Shown: piece after piece, positions 35,137-45,306 of the stretch
Position numbering within the stretch: position 1 is the stretch's first letter
Layout: every line of letters begins with the position of its first letter
Source: CAZWKQ01 sp964634005
Lineage (GTDB): Bacteria; Bacteroidota; Bacteroidia; Bacteroidales; JACABE01
Reading direction: 5' to 3'
Length of the DNA: 64,000 nt
Assembly: GCA_964634005.1 (NCBI GenBank)
Contig: CAZWKQ010000010.1
Coordinates: 37,310 to 101,309 of the forward strand
The notes under the pieces: generated by a model
Database searches by the model: none
What the model was told of the DNA's origin: nothing
What the model saw: the letters and a program-made list of their open reading frames with translations, nothing else
Position numbers and translations under genes: made by a program

Positions 35137-38100
35137 ATGGCAGAAGAAATTAAAAATATACGATTAGCAAGAGTATTAAAGGAGTACAATGTAGGATTAC
35201 CTAGAATTATCGAGTTTTTATCGAAAAAAGGTCATAAAATTGAGTCAAATCCTAATACCAAAATTTCTGAAGAAGTCTATGCACTTTTGGTAAAAGAATT
35301 TCAATCTGAAAAAATCGTAAAAGAAGAAGCTAAAAAAATTGGTCTCGAATACAGCAGTAGAGAAACCATATCTATTGAAAATATCGAAAAAGAAAAACCT
35401 CAAGTAATAGAAGAAGATGAACCGGAAGTCGAAAACAAACTTAGAATTAAAAACACTTTTGTAACCGATATTAAGAAAACTGAAATAAAAATAATCGATA
35501 AAATCGATATTGACAGTATTTCTAAACCTAAAGGCAGTAAGCATATTGGTAAAAAGGAAGAAACTCCGGCCCCTGCCGAAAAACAAGAAACTGCTGTACC
35601 CGAAGAACCAAAGGCAACCGAAGAAAAACCTGTTACCAAAGTTTCTGCCAATGAAAACGAACTTAAAGAAAAAGAAGCTGAAACTATAAAACAAACAGTT
35701 GAAGATAAAAAACCTGAAGTAAAGGCTGAAATTTCTAAGGAAGAAACAGTGGAAGTTGCTGCTCCTGTTGAATCTGCAGAAGAAAAAGTAACTGAACCTG
35801 AAAAAGAAACCGGTTCAGTAGAAATTGAAAATAAAATAAAAGTTGTTGGCAGAGTAGATCTAGATAAATTAAATCAAAAAACCAAACCCGACAAGAAATC
35901 GAAAATAGAGAAAGAGAAAGAAAGAGAAGCCAAGAAACATGCTCAAATTGCTGAAAAAGAGCAAAAAACCGAAGAAGTTAAAGCAGAAGAAAAAGTAACA
36001 GAACAAAAAAACGAAGCTCCTTCAGAAAATAAAGAAAGCACCGAAGTTAAAGAAACCGTAAATACTACAGAGGAAAAGCAGAATAATTTTATCGAAACAC
36101 AATACCTTAAATTAGAAGGTCCAAAAATTATTCATAAAATTGATTTAGATGAATTTAAAAAACCCGTAATAAAAAAACCTCAACTTGTAGCATCGTCTTC
36201 CGATAAAAAAACAGAAAAGAAACGTCCGCGAATCAAAGAAAAAAATAAGGTTATCGAGTCATTAAATCTTCAGAATAAAAAAGAAGGAAAAAAATGGACT
36301 AAAGACGATATTAAGCTCAAGAAAAAGGATTTTAAGGAAAAGAAGAAGCCTGAAGTTGATGAATCGGAAATAGAAAAGCAATTGAAAGAAACTCTGGCGA
36401 GATTAGGTCCAGCCGGAAAATCGAAAACATCGAAACACAGAAGAGAAAAGAGATCATTAATAAGTCAGCACATACAGGAAGAACAAATAAAACAACTTGA
36501 AGAACAAAAAATTCTAAAAGTAACCGAATTTGTTACTGCAAATGAGCTTGCAACCATGATGAACGTTCCGGTTACGAGTGTTATCTCTACTTGTATGTCG
36601 CTTGGTATGTTCGTATCAATAAACCAAAGACTTGATGCCGAAGCATTGACTATAGTAGTTGACGAATTCGGATATAAGGTTGATTTTGTAAGTGCCGATG
36701 TACTCGATGCAATAAATGTAGCCGAAGAAGAAGACAAAGAATCCGATTTAGTACCAAGAGCTCCAATAGTAGCAGTAATGGGTCACGTCGATCACGGTAA
36801 AACCTCATTATTGGACTATATCAGACATACCAATGTTATTGCCGGTGAAGCAGGTGGAATTACCCAACATATTGGTGCATACGAAGTGCAGTTGGATAAT
36901 GGTAAAAAAATCACATTCCTCGATACTCCCGGTCACGAAGCATTTACTGCCATGAGGGCCAGAGGTGCCAAAGTTACCGATGTGGCAATTATTGTTATTG
37001 CCTGTGACGATAGAATCATGCCTCAAACAGTAGAAGCAATTAATCATGCACAAGCTGCAGGAGTACCTATAGTATTTGCACTTAATAAAATTGATAAACC
37101 AAATGCAAATCCCGAAAAAATAAAGGAAGAATTAGCCAATATGAACATTCTTGTTGAAGATTGGGGCGGTAAATATCAAAGTCAGGAAATTTCTGCAAAA
37201 AAAGGTATAAATGTTGATTTATTGCTCGAAAAAGTATTACTTGAAGCCGAATTACTTGATTTAAAAGCAAATCCTAACAGAAACGCCGTTGGAACAGTTA
37301 TAGAATCTTCATTAGACAAAGGAAGAGGCTATGTAGCAAAAATTCTTGTTCAAAACGGCACTATTCATATAGGCGACATAGTTTTGGCAGGTACCACCTA
37401 CGGAAGAGTCAAAGCGATGTACAACGAAAGAAATCAACTTGTTAAATCAGCAGGACCATCGTCTCCGATTTTATTGCTCGGATTAAACGGGGCACCACAA
37501 GCCGGCGACAAATTTAATGTTATGGCAGAAGAAAAAGATGCTAAAGAAATCGCTACAAAACGTCTTCAGCTTCAAAGAGAACAGGGCTTACGTACACAAA
37601 AACATATTACTCTTGACGAAATAGGCAGAAGAATTGCCATTGGCGATTTCAAACAGTTGAATATTATCGTTAAAGGTGATGTTGACGGTTCTGTTGAAGC
37701 TCTGTCCGACTCGTTGTTGAAACTTTCTACCGAAGAGGTACAGGTACAGGTTATTCATAAATCGGTAGGGCAAATTACCGAATCGGATGTATTGCTTGCA
37801 ACTGCATCGGAAGCAATTATTATAGGTTTTCAGGTAAGACCTTCGCTAAATGCACGTAAACTTGCCGAACAAGAACAAATTGATATTCGCCTATACTCTA
37901 TTATCTATACTGCAATTAATGAGATTAAAGCTGCAATTGAAGGTATGCTTTCTCCCGAAATTGTTGAAAAAATTGTATGTAATCTCGAAGTCAGAGAAAC
38001 ATTTAAAATCAGCAGAGTCGGAACTATTGCCGGTTGTATGGTATTAGACGGAAAGATTACCCGCAATACCAAAGTAAGAGTAATCAGAGACGGTATTGTG

Positions 38101-38262
38101 GTTTATACCGGTAAATTAGGTTCTTTAAAACGTTTCAAAGACGATGTTAAAGAAGTATCTGCCGGTTTGGAATGCGGACTAAACATTGATAATTTCAACG
38201 ATATTAAAGTAGGCGATATTATCGAAGGATACGAAGAACAAGAAATTAAACGTAAATTGTAA
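35137..38262 (+). CDS. infB: Translation initiation factor IF-2
   Basis: A 1041-residue GTPase that brings initiator tRNA to the 30S subunit. The first half (to about residue 450) is a long low-complexity Lys/Glu-rich linker after a small N-terminal domain, typical for the family and variable in length. The G domain begins with GHVDHGKTS (from residue 549), then DTPGHEAFTAMRARG and NKIDKPNANP. Domains II to IV follow, ending with EGYEEQEIKRKL. The Lys/Glu linker explains the long antisense reading frames seen on the other strand. Confidence 0.96.
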   Translation: MAEEIKNIRLARVLKEYNVGLPRIIEFLSKKGHKIESNPNTKISEEVYALLVKEFQSEKIVKEEAKKIGLEYSSRETISIENIEKEKPQVIEEDEPEVENKLRIKNTFVTDIKKTEIKIIDKIDIDSISKPKGSKHIGKKEETPAPAEKQETAVPEEPKATEEKPVTKVSANENELKEKEAETIKQTVEDKKPEVKAEISKEETVEVAAPVESAEEKVTEPEKETGSVEIENKIKVVGRVDLDKLNQKTKPDKKSKIEKEKEREAKKHAQIAEKEQKTEEVKAEEKVTEQKNEAPSENKESTEVKETVNTTEEKQNNFIETQYLKLEGPKIIHKIDLDEFKKPVIKKPQLVASSSDKKTEKKRPRIKEKNKVIESLNLQNKKEGKKWTKDDIKLKKKDFKEKKKPEVDESEIEKQLKETLARLGPAGKSKTSKHRREKRSLISQHIQEEQIKQLEEQKILKVTEFVTANELATMMNVPVTSVISTCMSLGMFVSINQRLDAEALTIVVDEFGYKVDFVSADVLDAINVAEEEDKESDLVPRAPIVAVMGHVDHGKTSLLDYIRHTNVIAGEAGGITQHIGAYEVQLDNGKKITFLDTPGHEAFTAMRARGAKVTDVAIIVIACDDRIMPQTVEAINHAQAAGVPIVFALNKIDKPNANPEKIKEELANMNILVEDWGGKYQSQEISAKKGINVDLLLEKVLLEAELLDLKANPNRNAVGTVIESSLDKGRGYVAKILVQNGTIHIGDIVLAGTTYGRVKAMYNERNQLVKSAGPSSPILLLGLNGAPQAGDKFNVMAEEKDAKEIATKRLQLQREQGLRTQKHITLDEIGRRIAIGDFKQLNIIVKGDVDGSVEALSDSLLKLSTEEVQVQVIHKSVGQITESDVLLATASEAIIIGFQVRPSLNARKLAEQEQIDIRLYSIIYTAINEIKAAIEGMLSPEIVEKIVCNLEVRETFKISRVGTIAGCMVLDGKITRNTKVRVIRDGIVVYTGKLGSLKRFKDDVKEVSAGLECGLNIDNFNDIKVGDIIEGYEEQEIKRKL

Positions 38263-38279
38263 TTAATTGATTTATTGAA

Positions 38280-38990
38280 ATGAAAACTCGTTTTTTGATT
38301 ATTTTAATGGCTTTCGCATACATTTCCTGTAAAAATGAAATAAAGGAAATAACTGAAACTTACCCTAACGGAAACCCAAAGAAAATAGAATATTTCAAAC
38401 AAAAAGATTCTTTAAAGATTAAGGTAAAAGAAGAAGGATTTTTCTTCAACAAAAAAATTAAGTACAGAGGCAGTTTTAAAGATAATCAACCTTCGGGTAA
38501 ATGGAAATACTGGTATCAAAACGGAAAAGTTTTTTCTGAAAAAGAAATAAAAAACAAACTGTCTTCCAACTGGAAAATTTTCAATACCGACGGTAAACCG
38601 TTTATGGACAAAACCTATAATTTAACAGTAATTGAAGAATATCCAAACGGAGCACCCTATCATATATATTACTCCAAAAAAGGCGATAAATATAAATATG
38701 AGTATTTTTTCCATCCCGATTTTCAGCTTCAAATGCAAGGAGCAACAATTAATAACATCAGGGATGGTAAATGGGCTTATTGGTATGAAAACGGAAACCC
38801 TTGGAGCGTAGGTTATTATAAAAACGGCCTAAACGACAGTACCCGAACTGTATGGTACGAAAACGGGAAAATTAGATACGAAGGGAAATATAAAGACGGT
38901 ATTGAAGTAGGAATTTGGAAATTCTACGATGAAACAGGCAGTCTCGTAAAAGAAGCCGACTATGATAACAAAAAAGTAATTGATAAATAA
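38280..38990 (+). CDS. Lipoprotein with MORN-like (YwqK-type) repeats
   Basis: A 236-residue predicted lipoprotein (MKTRFLIILMAFAYISC; lipobox YISC). It is made of at least five repeats of the form YPNGNPKKIEYF, WYQNGKVFSEKEI, WYENGKIRYEGKYKDG, the MORN variant called the YwqK antitoxin family. In Bacteroidota such proteins are widespread; a toxin partner is not visible, so an antitoxin role is not supported here. It lies 17 bases after infB and ends four bases from the convergent arginase-like gene, with no terminator between them. Confidence 0.8.
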   Translation: MKTRFLIILMAFAYISCKNEIKEITETYPNGNPKKIEYFKQKDSLKIKVKEEGFFFNKKIKYRGSFKDNQPSGKWKYWYQNGKVFSEKEIKNKLSSNWKIFNTDGKPFMDKTYNLTVIEEYPNGAPYHIYYSKKGDKYKYEYFFHPDFQLQMQGATINNIRDGKWAYWYENGNPWSVGYYKNGLNDSTRTVWYENGKIRYEGKYKDGIEVGIWKFYDETGSLVKEADYDNKKVIDK

Positions 38991-38994
38991 TACT

Positions 38995-40173
38995 TTACAT
39001 CATTTTTTTATAAACTTGCCACCATCTTTCAGGAACATCATCCTCTAATGCTTTCTGATAATCAGAATATGAACAAGGGACAAGGTAGTGCCTTTCATAT
39101 TTTGCTTTCAACTCTGATGAAGGACATGGCACTTCCATCCACCACCTGTCGCTTTTTTTGCTCTTATAAAAAATTATCTCATGTGTATTGTCCTTGATTG
39201 AGACATAATATTTCTTGTAACTTTTCTTCTCTTTGTAAGGGAAATCGTGTTTTCTGTTATAAAAACCTTCGATAAAATACCAAATCATTTGAGCTGCAAG
39301 GTGCGATGTTTGGTCATTATTATCCATTTCGGGATTGATTTCGTAAAACCCTATTGATGTGATTTTATCGCTTAAACCGGCATAACGAGTTATCTGACAA
39401 ATTTCTTCTCCGTTAAAGCCATTTGGAGATACATTTCTATTTCCGGGAGCATCGGGTTGTCTTACCGAAGAAATATCTACACTAACCATATCGGCATTTC
39501 TCAGCAAAGGCTCTACATATTCCATCTCTTTTTTTATAACTCCCAAACGATATACATCAAAATACAATTTATTCATCAGATCAATCGCTTCTATATCAAC
39601 AAAATACGATTGATAACCAATATTTGTAAAATTAAAAAGGAAATTGGGCTGGTGTAGAATGATTTTGCTCAAATACGACTGTGATGAAATTTCGCTGTCA
39701 GTATCACCTAAATCAAAACGACTGTCGATACTTGCAATATTAATTATTTGACCTATTTTCTCATAAGCTCTGTAATTTGCAAAACTTAAATCTTGACTTC
39801 CTCCAATGATAATAGGAATTATATTCCTTTTTATCAAAAAAGCCAAAACCTCAATAAGAGCAAAATATGTATCTTCGACCTTATTACCTTTGACAATATT
39901 GCCCAAATCAGCAATTTTGCAATGGTTATTGCACGGGAATAATTGGTAAAGCTTTTTTCTTACGATATCAGGAGCTTTATCACATCCGAAATTATTAATC
40001 GAATAACGATCTTCCTTGACGCCTATAATAGCTAAATCAATATTTTCCAAATCGGGAAAAGCATTTTTCTTTGTATATGCCGATATTTTGTGACCTAATC
40101 TTTCTCTTTTATCAGGAAAATCAATATCGCTAATTGTAAAGTCTAAAGGTTCAAGGTATAGATTTATTTCCAT
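38995..40173 (-). CDS. Arginase/formiminoglutamase-fold protein with degenerate metal site
   Basis: A 392-residue protein of the ureohydrolase fold. The three metal-site motifs are recognisable but altered: GGSQD in place of GGDHS (His to Gln), DSRFD in place of DAHxD (His to Arg), and SVDISSVRQPD in place of SxDxDxxDP (second Asp to Ser). Half of the six Mn ligands are therefore missing, and hydrolysis of arginine, agmatine or formiminoglutamate is unlikely. A C-terminal extension of about 90 residues (from YKEKKSYKKYY) is rich in aromatic and basic residues and is not part of classic arginases. It stands alone between infB and nifJ. Confidence 0.8.
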   Translation of the reverse strand: MEINLYLEPLDFTISDIDFPDKRERLGHKISAYTKKNAFPDLENIDLAIIGVKEDRYSINNFGCDKAPDIVRKKLYQLFPCNNHCKIADLGNIVKGNKVEDTYFALIEVLAFLIKRNIIPIIIGGSQDLSFANYRAYEKIGQIINIASIDSRFDLGDTDSEISSQSYLSKIILHQPNFLFNFTNIGYQSYFVDIEAIDLMNKLYFDVYRLGVIKKEMEYVEPLLRNADMVSVDISSVRQPDAPGNRNVSPNGFNGEEICQITRYAGLSDKITSIGFYEINPEMDNNDQTSHLAAQMIWYFIEGFYNRKHDFPYKEKKSYKKYYVSIKDNTHEIIFYKSKKSDRWWMEVPCPSSELKAKYERHYLVPCSYSDYQKALEDDVPERWWQVYKKMM

Positions 40174-40255
40174 TTTCGATTGTAGTTTTTATTTTAAAAT
40201 TTCTGAATTCAAAATTAATTTTTTTCTGCTTCTTAAGCTGTGTTTTTAAATAAAA

Positions 40256-40286
40256 AAAACCGTCCAATTTAAAAAAGGACGGTTTT
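40256..40286 (-). terminator. Intrinsic terminator of nifJ
   Basis: Stem AAAACCGTCC with GGACGGTTTT and an 11-base loop. The A-run at 40252-40259 gives a T-run on the minus-strand transcript just after the nifJ stop. Confidence 0.85.
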
Positions 40287-40305
40287 CAGATTTTTGGAAA
40301 AAAGA

Positions 40306-43300
40306 TTATTTTGAATAATCCATTGCAGCAATTCGTTTATAGTTATTATATCTCCATTTTGCATTTTCCTCGGCAGCTTTGAATAATTCGGCAGCTTCTT
40401 TCGGGAAAGTTTTCTTAAGAGATGTATATCTAACTTCACTGTTTAAGAAATCCTGGAATTTATCCCATTCAGGTTCTTTTGAATCGAGAACAAAAGGATT
40501 CTTTCCTTCTTCAGCTAAAAGTGGATTATAGCGATATAATTGCCAATAACCACACTCAACAGCGAGTTTTGCTTCTTCCTGGGTTTTGCCCATACCATGT
40601 CTTAATCCGTGGTTGATACAAGGCGAATAAGCAATTATGATAGACGGACCGGGATAAGCTTCGGCTTCTTTAAGCGCTTTGAAATATTGACTATGGTTAG
40701 CTCCCATAGATACCTGAGCTACATAAACATATCCGTATGTCATAGCCATTGCACCAAGGTCTTTTTTACGGATTTTCTTTCCTGAAGCGGCAAATTTAGC
40801 AACAGCTCCTATTGGAGTAGATTTTGACGACTGACCACCGGTATTTGAATATACTTCGGTATCCATAACAAGTACATTTATGTCTTCACCTGAAGCAAGT
40901 ACGTGGTCTAAACCACCGTAGCCAATATCATAAGCCCAACCATCACCACCAAACACCCAAATAGATTTTTTTACAAGGTATTGGCGTAAGTCATAAATTG
41001 ATTTGCAATAACTACAATCGCATTTTTCGATATGAGGCAAAAGCTCATCGGTTATTTCCTTAGATTTTGCTGCATCATTTTTGTTGGCAATCCAGTCTTT
41101 AAATAAAATTTTAATTTCATCGGTGCAGCAATTGCAGTTATTGATAGCTTCATTCATTATTTGTTCAATACGATTTCTCAGTTTATTCACACCGAGAACC
41201 ATACCTAAACCATATTCGGCATTGTCTTCGAACAAAGAGTTTGCCCATGCAGGACCATGTCCGTCTTTGTTTTTGCAATATGGCATCGAAGGAGCAGAAC
41301 CTCCATAAATAGATGAACAACCTGTTGCATTGGCAATCATCATTCTTTCGCCATAAAGTTGTGTAATTAATTTTATGTAAGGAGTTTCTCCACAACCGGC
41401 GCAAGCTCCCGAAAATTCGAATAACGGCTGAGCAAACTGGCTGTTTTTGAATGTTTTTTCTCTTGGAGCCAGATGAGTTTTATAGCTTACTTTTTCGATA
41501 AGGTAATCCCAATTTTTAGTTTCCTCCATTTGTGATTCAAGAGGCTTCATAACTAAAGCCTTAGTTTTTGCAGGACATATATCGGCACAGTTTCCGCAAC
41601 CTGAGCAATCAAGCGGACTAACTTGAATTTTAAACTCAAGGCCTTGTAATTCTTTACCAACAGCTTTAATGGTTTTGATACCTTCCGGAGCTGCTTTCAT
41701 TTCGGCTTCATCCAATAAGAAAGGACGAATAGCTGCATGAGGACAAACATAAGCGCACTGATTACATTGAATACAATTTTCGGGTATCCACTCAGGAACA
41801 TGAACGGCAATGCCTCTTTTTTCGTAAGCTGAAGTACCGGCGGGGAAAGTACCGTCTTCTCTTCCCAAAAATGCACTTACGGGCAAATCATCACCTTTAA
41901 GGCTATTTATCGGCTCAACAACACTGCGAATAAAATCAGGAATATTTCTTTCATCCTGCTTTGGTTTTATTTCAATATTAGCCCATTCTGCCGGGACTTT
42001 TACTTCAATAACATTGCTTCCTCTGTCGATAGCTTCGTTATTCATTCTGACTATTTCTTCGCCTTTTCTGCCGTAAGTTTTCTTATTGGCATTTTTCATT
42101 TCGGCTTCGGCTTTTTCGTAAGGAATAACATTGGCTACTTTGAAGAATGCTGCCTGCATTATAGTATTGGTTCTGTTGCCTAATCCTATTTCTTCGGCTA
42201 TTTCGGTTGCATTGATAATGTAGAATTTAATATTATTCTCGGCAAGATATTTTTTCATGTGGTCGGGAAGTCTTCTCTTTGTTTCTTCGACATCCCAAAT
42301 ACTATTAAACAGGAAAGTGCCTCCTTTTTTCAATCCTTTTAGCATATCGTATTTATCGATATAAGAAGGAACATGACATGCAACAAAATCAGGAGTATTA
42401 ACAAGGTAAGGAGAACGAATCGGATTATCTCCAAACCTTAAGTGAGAAACGGTAATTCCGCCTGATTTTTTCGAGTCGTATGAAAAATAAGCTTGAGCAT
42501 ATTTATCGGTTGTATCTCCGATAATTTTTATTGAGTTTTTATTGGCACCTACTGTTCCGTCAGAACCAAGACCATAAAATTTTGCTTCAAAAGTACCTTC
42601 TTTTGCCATACTTATTTCGGGAAGTAATGGCAACGAGCGATAAGTTATATCGTCAATAATTCCAACAGTAAATTGATTTTTTGGCTCTTTTAGTTTCATG
42701 TTTTCAAAAACAGAGATAATCTGAGCAGGAGTGGTATCTTTTGAGCTTAATCCATAACGACCTCCGATAATAAGAGGTTTTTCCGATTTATTATTAAATA
42801 ATTCAACTACATCAAGATATAAAGGATCACCATTTGCTCCAATTTCTTTAGTTCTGTCAAGAACTGTTATAATTTTAGCCGATTTTGGGAGAGCATTGAA
42901 GAAATATTTTGCAGAAAAAGGACGGTATAAATGTACGCTTATTAATCCTACTTTTTCGCCTTGAGCTAATTTATAATCGATAACTTCTTTAATAGTATCG
43001 GTAACAGAGCCCATGGCAACTATAATATTTTCGGCATCGGGAGCTCCGTAATAATTAAATGGATGATATTCTCTTCCGGTTATTTTTTTAATCTCCTGCA
43101 TATACTCTTCAACAATGTCGGCAACAGGTTCATAAAAACGGTTAACTGCCTCTTTTGCTTGGAAAAAGATATCAGGATTTTGAGCTGTTCCACGTGTAAC
43201 AGGATGCTCGGGGTTTAATGCTCTGTCTCTGAATTCTTGTAAAGCTTTATAATCAATTAAATGAGCGAGGTCTTCATTTTCAAGGACTTCAATTTTCTGA

Positions 43301-43845
43301 ATTTCGTGAGAAGTTCTGAAACCGTCGAAAAAGTGAAGAAACGGAATACGAGTTTTAATAGCAGTTAAATGAGCTATTCCTGCCAAGTCCATAATTTCCT
43401 GAACGCTGCCGGTAGCTAAAAAAGCAAAGCCTGTTTGTCTTGTTGCATAAATATCGGAATGATCGCCAAAGATTGAAAGAGCGTGAGCAGCAACAGTTCT
43501 GGCACTTACATGAAATACTCCTGGTAAGAGTTCGCCTGCTATTTTGTACATATTTGGTATCATAAGCAGCAGTCCTTGAGAAGCTGTAAAGGTGGTTGTC
43601 AAAGCACCGGCCTGTAAAGAACCATGTACAGCACCCGCAGCACCGCCTTCGGATTGCATTTCTACAACTTTTAATTCGTCGCCGAAAATGTTTTTTCTGC
43701 CATGTGCAGCCCATTCATCAACATTTTCCGCCATGTTTGACGATGGTGTTATAGGATAAATCGCAGCAACCTCACTAAACATATATGCAATATGTGATGC
43801 AGCCTGATTACCATCGCATGTAATAAATTTTTTCTTTTTTTCCAT
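40306..43845 (-). CDS. nifJ: Pyruvate:ferredoxin (flavodoxin) oxidoreductase
   Basis: A 1179-residue single-chain enzyme that oxidatively decarboxylates pyruvate to acetyl-CoA and CO2 and reduces ferredoxin, central to anaerobic metabolism. Domains in order: ThDP pyrimidine domain (YPITPSSNMAE), CoA/transketolase-C-like domain, gamma domain (GLGSDGTVGANKNS), a two-cluster ferredoxin domain (CIQCNQCAYVC near residue 692, CSGCGNCADIC near 748), and the ThDP-binding domain with CAGCGETPY, the proximal cluster cysteines and GDGWAYDIGYGG. The length is normal for the family. It has its own terminator and probable promoter. Confidence 0.96.
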   Translation of the reverse strand: MEKKKKFITCDGNQAASHIAYMFSEVAAIYPITPSSNMAENVDEWAAHGRKNIFGDELKVVEMQSEGGAAGAVHGSLQAGALTTTFTASQGLLLMIPNMYKIAGELLPGVFHVSARTVAAHALSIFGDHSDIYATRQTGFAFLATGSVQEIMDLAGIAHLTAIKTRIPFLHFFDGFRTSHEIQKIEVLENEDLAHLIDYKALQEFRDRALNPEHPVTRGTAQNPDIFFQAKEAVNRFYEPVADIVEEYMQEIKKITGREYHPFNYYGAPDAENIIVAMGSVTDTIKEVIDYKLAQGEKVGLISVHLYRPFSAKYFFNALPKSAKIITVLDRTKEIGANGDPLYLDVVELFNNKSEKPLIIGGRYGLSSKDTTPAQIISVFENMKLKEPKNQFTVGIIDDITYRSLPLLPEISMAKEGTFEAKFYGLGSDGTVGANKNSIKIIGDTTDKYAQAYFSYDSKKSGGITVSHLRFGDNPIRSPYLVNTPDFVACHVPSYIDKYDMLKGLKKGGTFLFNSIWDVEETKRRLPDHMKKYLAENNIKFYIINATEIAEEIGLGNRTNTIMQAAFFKVANVIPYEKAEAEMKNANKKTYGRKGEEIVRMNNEAIDRGSNVIEVKVPAEWANIEIKPKQDERNIPDFIRSVVEPINSLKGDDLPVSAFLGREDGTFPAGTSAYEKRGIAVHVPEWIPENCIQCNQCAYVCPHAAIRPFLLDEAEMKAAPEGIKTIKAVGKELQGLEFKIQVSPLDCSGCGNCADICPAKTKALVMKPLESQMEETKNWDYLIEKVSYKTHLAPREKTFKNSQFAQPLFEFSGACAGCGETPYIKLITQLYGERMMIANATGCSSIYGGSAPSMPYCKNKDGHGPAWANSLFEDNAEYGLGMVLGVNKLRNRIEQIMNEAINNCNCCTDEIKILFKDWIANKNDAAKSKEITDELLPHIEKCDCSYCKSIYDLRQYLVKKSIWVFGGDGWAYDIGYGGLDHVLASGEDINVLVMDTEVYSNTGGQSSKSTPIGAVAKFAASGKKIRKKDLGAMAMTYGYVYVAQVSMGANHSQYFKALKEAEAYPGPSIIIAYSPCINHGLRHGMGKTQEEAKLAVECGYWQLYRYNPLLAEEGKNPFVLDSKEPEWDKFQDFLNSEVRYTSLKKTFPKEAAELFKAAEENAKWRYNNYKRIAAMDYSK

Positions 43846-43914
43846 TGTATTAGGTTTTTTAAAATACTGATTTATAGCATTTTTTATTTAAATTCTCTTT
43901 CCTGAAATTTTTAG

Positions 43915-43922
43915 CAAAAGTA
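43915..43922 (-). promoter_or_regulatory. -7 box of nifJ promoter
   Basis: On the minus strand the sequence reads TACTTTTG, a match to TAnnTTTG, about 70 bases before the nifJ ATG. No -33 box at normal spacing is evident. Confidence 0.4.
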
Positions 43923-44035
43923 GAAATAATATCTTTAATTTTCTCATTTTTATTGCAAAAAAGTGCTATTTATTTTTATAGATTTTTTAGTCCTTTATAA
44001 TAATTATCGAAACAGCTCTGCAAATAAAAAACTCA

Positions 44036-44057
44036 GGCCTTTGAAATTTCAAAGGCC
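44036..44057 (-). terminator. Terminator of gcvT
   Basis: A perfect 22-bp palindrome (arm GGCCTTTGAAA) lies 31 bases beyond the gcvT stop and is followed on the minus strand by a T-rich stretch from the plus-strand AAATAAAAAA. It fits an intrinsic terminator. Confidence 0.7.
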
Positions 44058-44087
44058 CAATGATTATTATAAAAGAATTGAGTTATT

Positions 44088-45191
44088 TTAGCCTTTATAG
44101 AAAGGGGTTTTAACAACTTTAGCTTTCAAAAACTTATCTCTTATTTTGATATAAATTTCAGTGTCTGGTTTAGAGTATGAAGTTTCTACATATCCCATTC
44201 CGATATTTTTATTCAACGATGGCGCCATTGTTCCTGATGTAACTTCGCCTATACGATTTTGCTCGGCATTGAATATTTCATAATGTTGACGAGGAATTCC
44301 TTTATCAATCATTTCGAAACCTACTAATTTTCTTTTTACGCCGTTTTTCTTTTGTTCAAGCAATAATTCTTTATCGATAAAATCTTTATTATCGTTGAAT
44401 TTGGTTATCCATCCGAGGCCTGCTTCAATAGGCGAAGTTGTATCGTCTATATCGTTGCCGTAGAGACAAAATCCCATTTCCAAACGAAGAGTATCTCTTG
44501 CACCAAGACCAATTGGTTTAATTCCGAATTCTTCACCGGCCTCGAATACTGCTTTCCATATTTTATCGGCATCTTCGTTTGCCATATAAATTTCACAACC
44601 TCCTGAACCGGTATAACCTGTTGTTGATAAAATTACATCTTTAACACCGGCAAAGTTTAGTTTTTTAAATGTATAATACTCCATATCAGTAATAGAAGTA
44701 TCGGTAAGTTTTTGCATAGCTTTAAGTGCCAATGGTCCTTGAACTGCCAATTGAGCAATTTCATCGGAAGCATTATAAAGCTCTTTACCAACTTGCATTC
44801 CCATTTTCTCGGCCTGCATCGAACACCATGCCCAGTCTTTTTCGATATTTGCGGCATTGACAACAAGCAAATAAGTTTCGGAATTGATTCTATAAACTAA
44901 TAAGTCATCAACTATTCCGCCTTTTCCATTTGGAAAACATGAATACTGAACTTTTCCGTCGTATAATGCGGCTACATCATTTGAAGTGATCTTTTGTACC
45001 AGGTCGAATGCTTTAGGCCCTTTTACCCAAAATTCTCCCATATGCGAAACATCAAATACTCCTACACCTTTTCTTACTGTTAAATGTTCAGAAATTAAAC
45101 CTTCATATTGAACGGGCATATTATAACCTGCAAAAGGAACCATTTTTGCGCCTAATTCGATATGATACTTTGTAAAGGCAGTGTTTTTCAT
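44088..45191 (-). CDS. gcvT: Glycine cleavage system aminomethyltransferase (T protein)
   Basis: A 367-residue tetrahydrofolate-dependent enzyme that releases ammonia from the aminomethyl group carried on GcvH and forms 5,10-methylene-THF. Family motifs are FDVSHMGEFWVKGP, NGKGGIVDDLLVYR, TGYTGSGGCEIYM and GLGARDTLRLEMGFCLYG (RxxLRxE substrate region), then GEVTSGTMAPSL. The length is standard. gcvH and gcvP are not in the window. Confidence 0.95.
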   Translation of the reverse strand: MKNTAFTKYHIELGAKMVPFAGYNMPVQYEGLISEHLTVRKGVGVFDVSHMGEFWVKGPKAFDLVQKITSNDVAALYDGKVQYSCFPNGKGGIVDDLLVYRINSETYLLVVNAANIEKDWAWCSMQAEKMGMQVGKELYNASDEIAQLAVQGPLALKAMQKLTDTSITDMEYYTFKKLNFAGVKDVILSTTGYTGSGGCEIYMANEDADKIWKAVFEAGEEFGIKPIGLGARDTLRLEMGFCLYGNDIDDTTSPIEAGLGWITKFNDNKDFIDKELLLEQKKNGVKRKLVGFEMIDKGIPRQHYEIFNAEQNRIGEVTSGTMAPSLNKNIGMGYVETSYSKPDTEIYIKIRDKFLKAKVVKTPFYKG

Positions 45192-45221
45192 TTTTTTAAT
45201 TTTTTATTGTTTTTAAGCTCA

Positions 45222-45229
45222 CAAAATTA
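45222..45229 (-). promoter_or_regulatory. -7 box of gcvT promoter
   Basis: On the minus strand TAATTTTG matches TAnnTTTG and sits 30 bases before the gcvT ATG. The -33 position is not convincing. Confidence 0.5.
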
Positions 45230-45284
45230 TAAAAATTAAATCTGTTATCAACTAATTTATGCTTATTACTTCAGATTTTTTAAG

Positions 45285-45292
45285 TAATTTTG
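45285..45292 (+). promoter_or_regulatory. -7 box of the sugar dehydratase promoter
   Basis: TAATTTTG matches TAnnTTTG and lies 14 bases before ATG 45307. Since it falls inside the longer reading frame that begins at 45259, it argues for the later start. The -33 box is weak. Confidence 0.45.
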
Positions 45293-45306
45293 TTAAAAAA
45301 ATAATT

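Noticed and set aside
35245..35694. 149-residue Phe-rich frame opposite infB
   Set aside because: It arises from the Lys/Glu-rich IF-2 linker read backwards.
38280..38990. Toxin-antitoxin module based on the YwqK-type name
   Set aside because: No toxin gene is adjacent and the protein is a lipoprotein made of MORN-like repeats; the family name alone is not evidence.
45259..45306. Earlier ATG start of the sugar dehydratase
   Set aside because: It precedes the -7 box at 45285, and the family N-terminus begins at ATG 45307.
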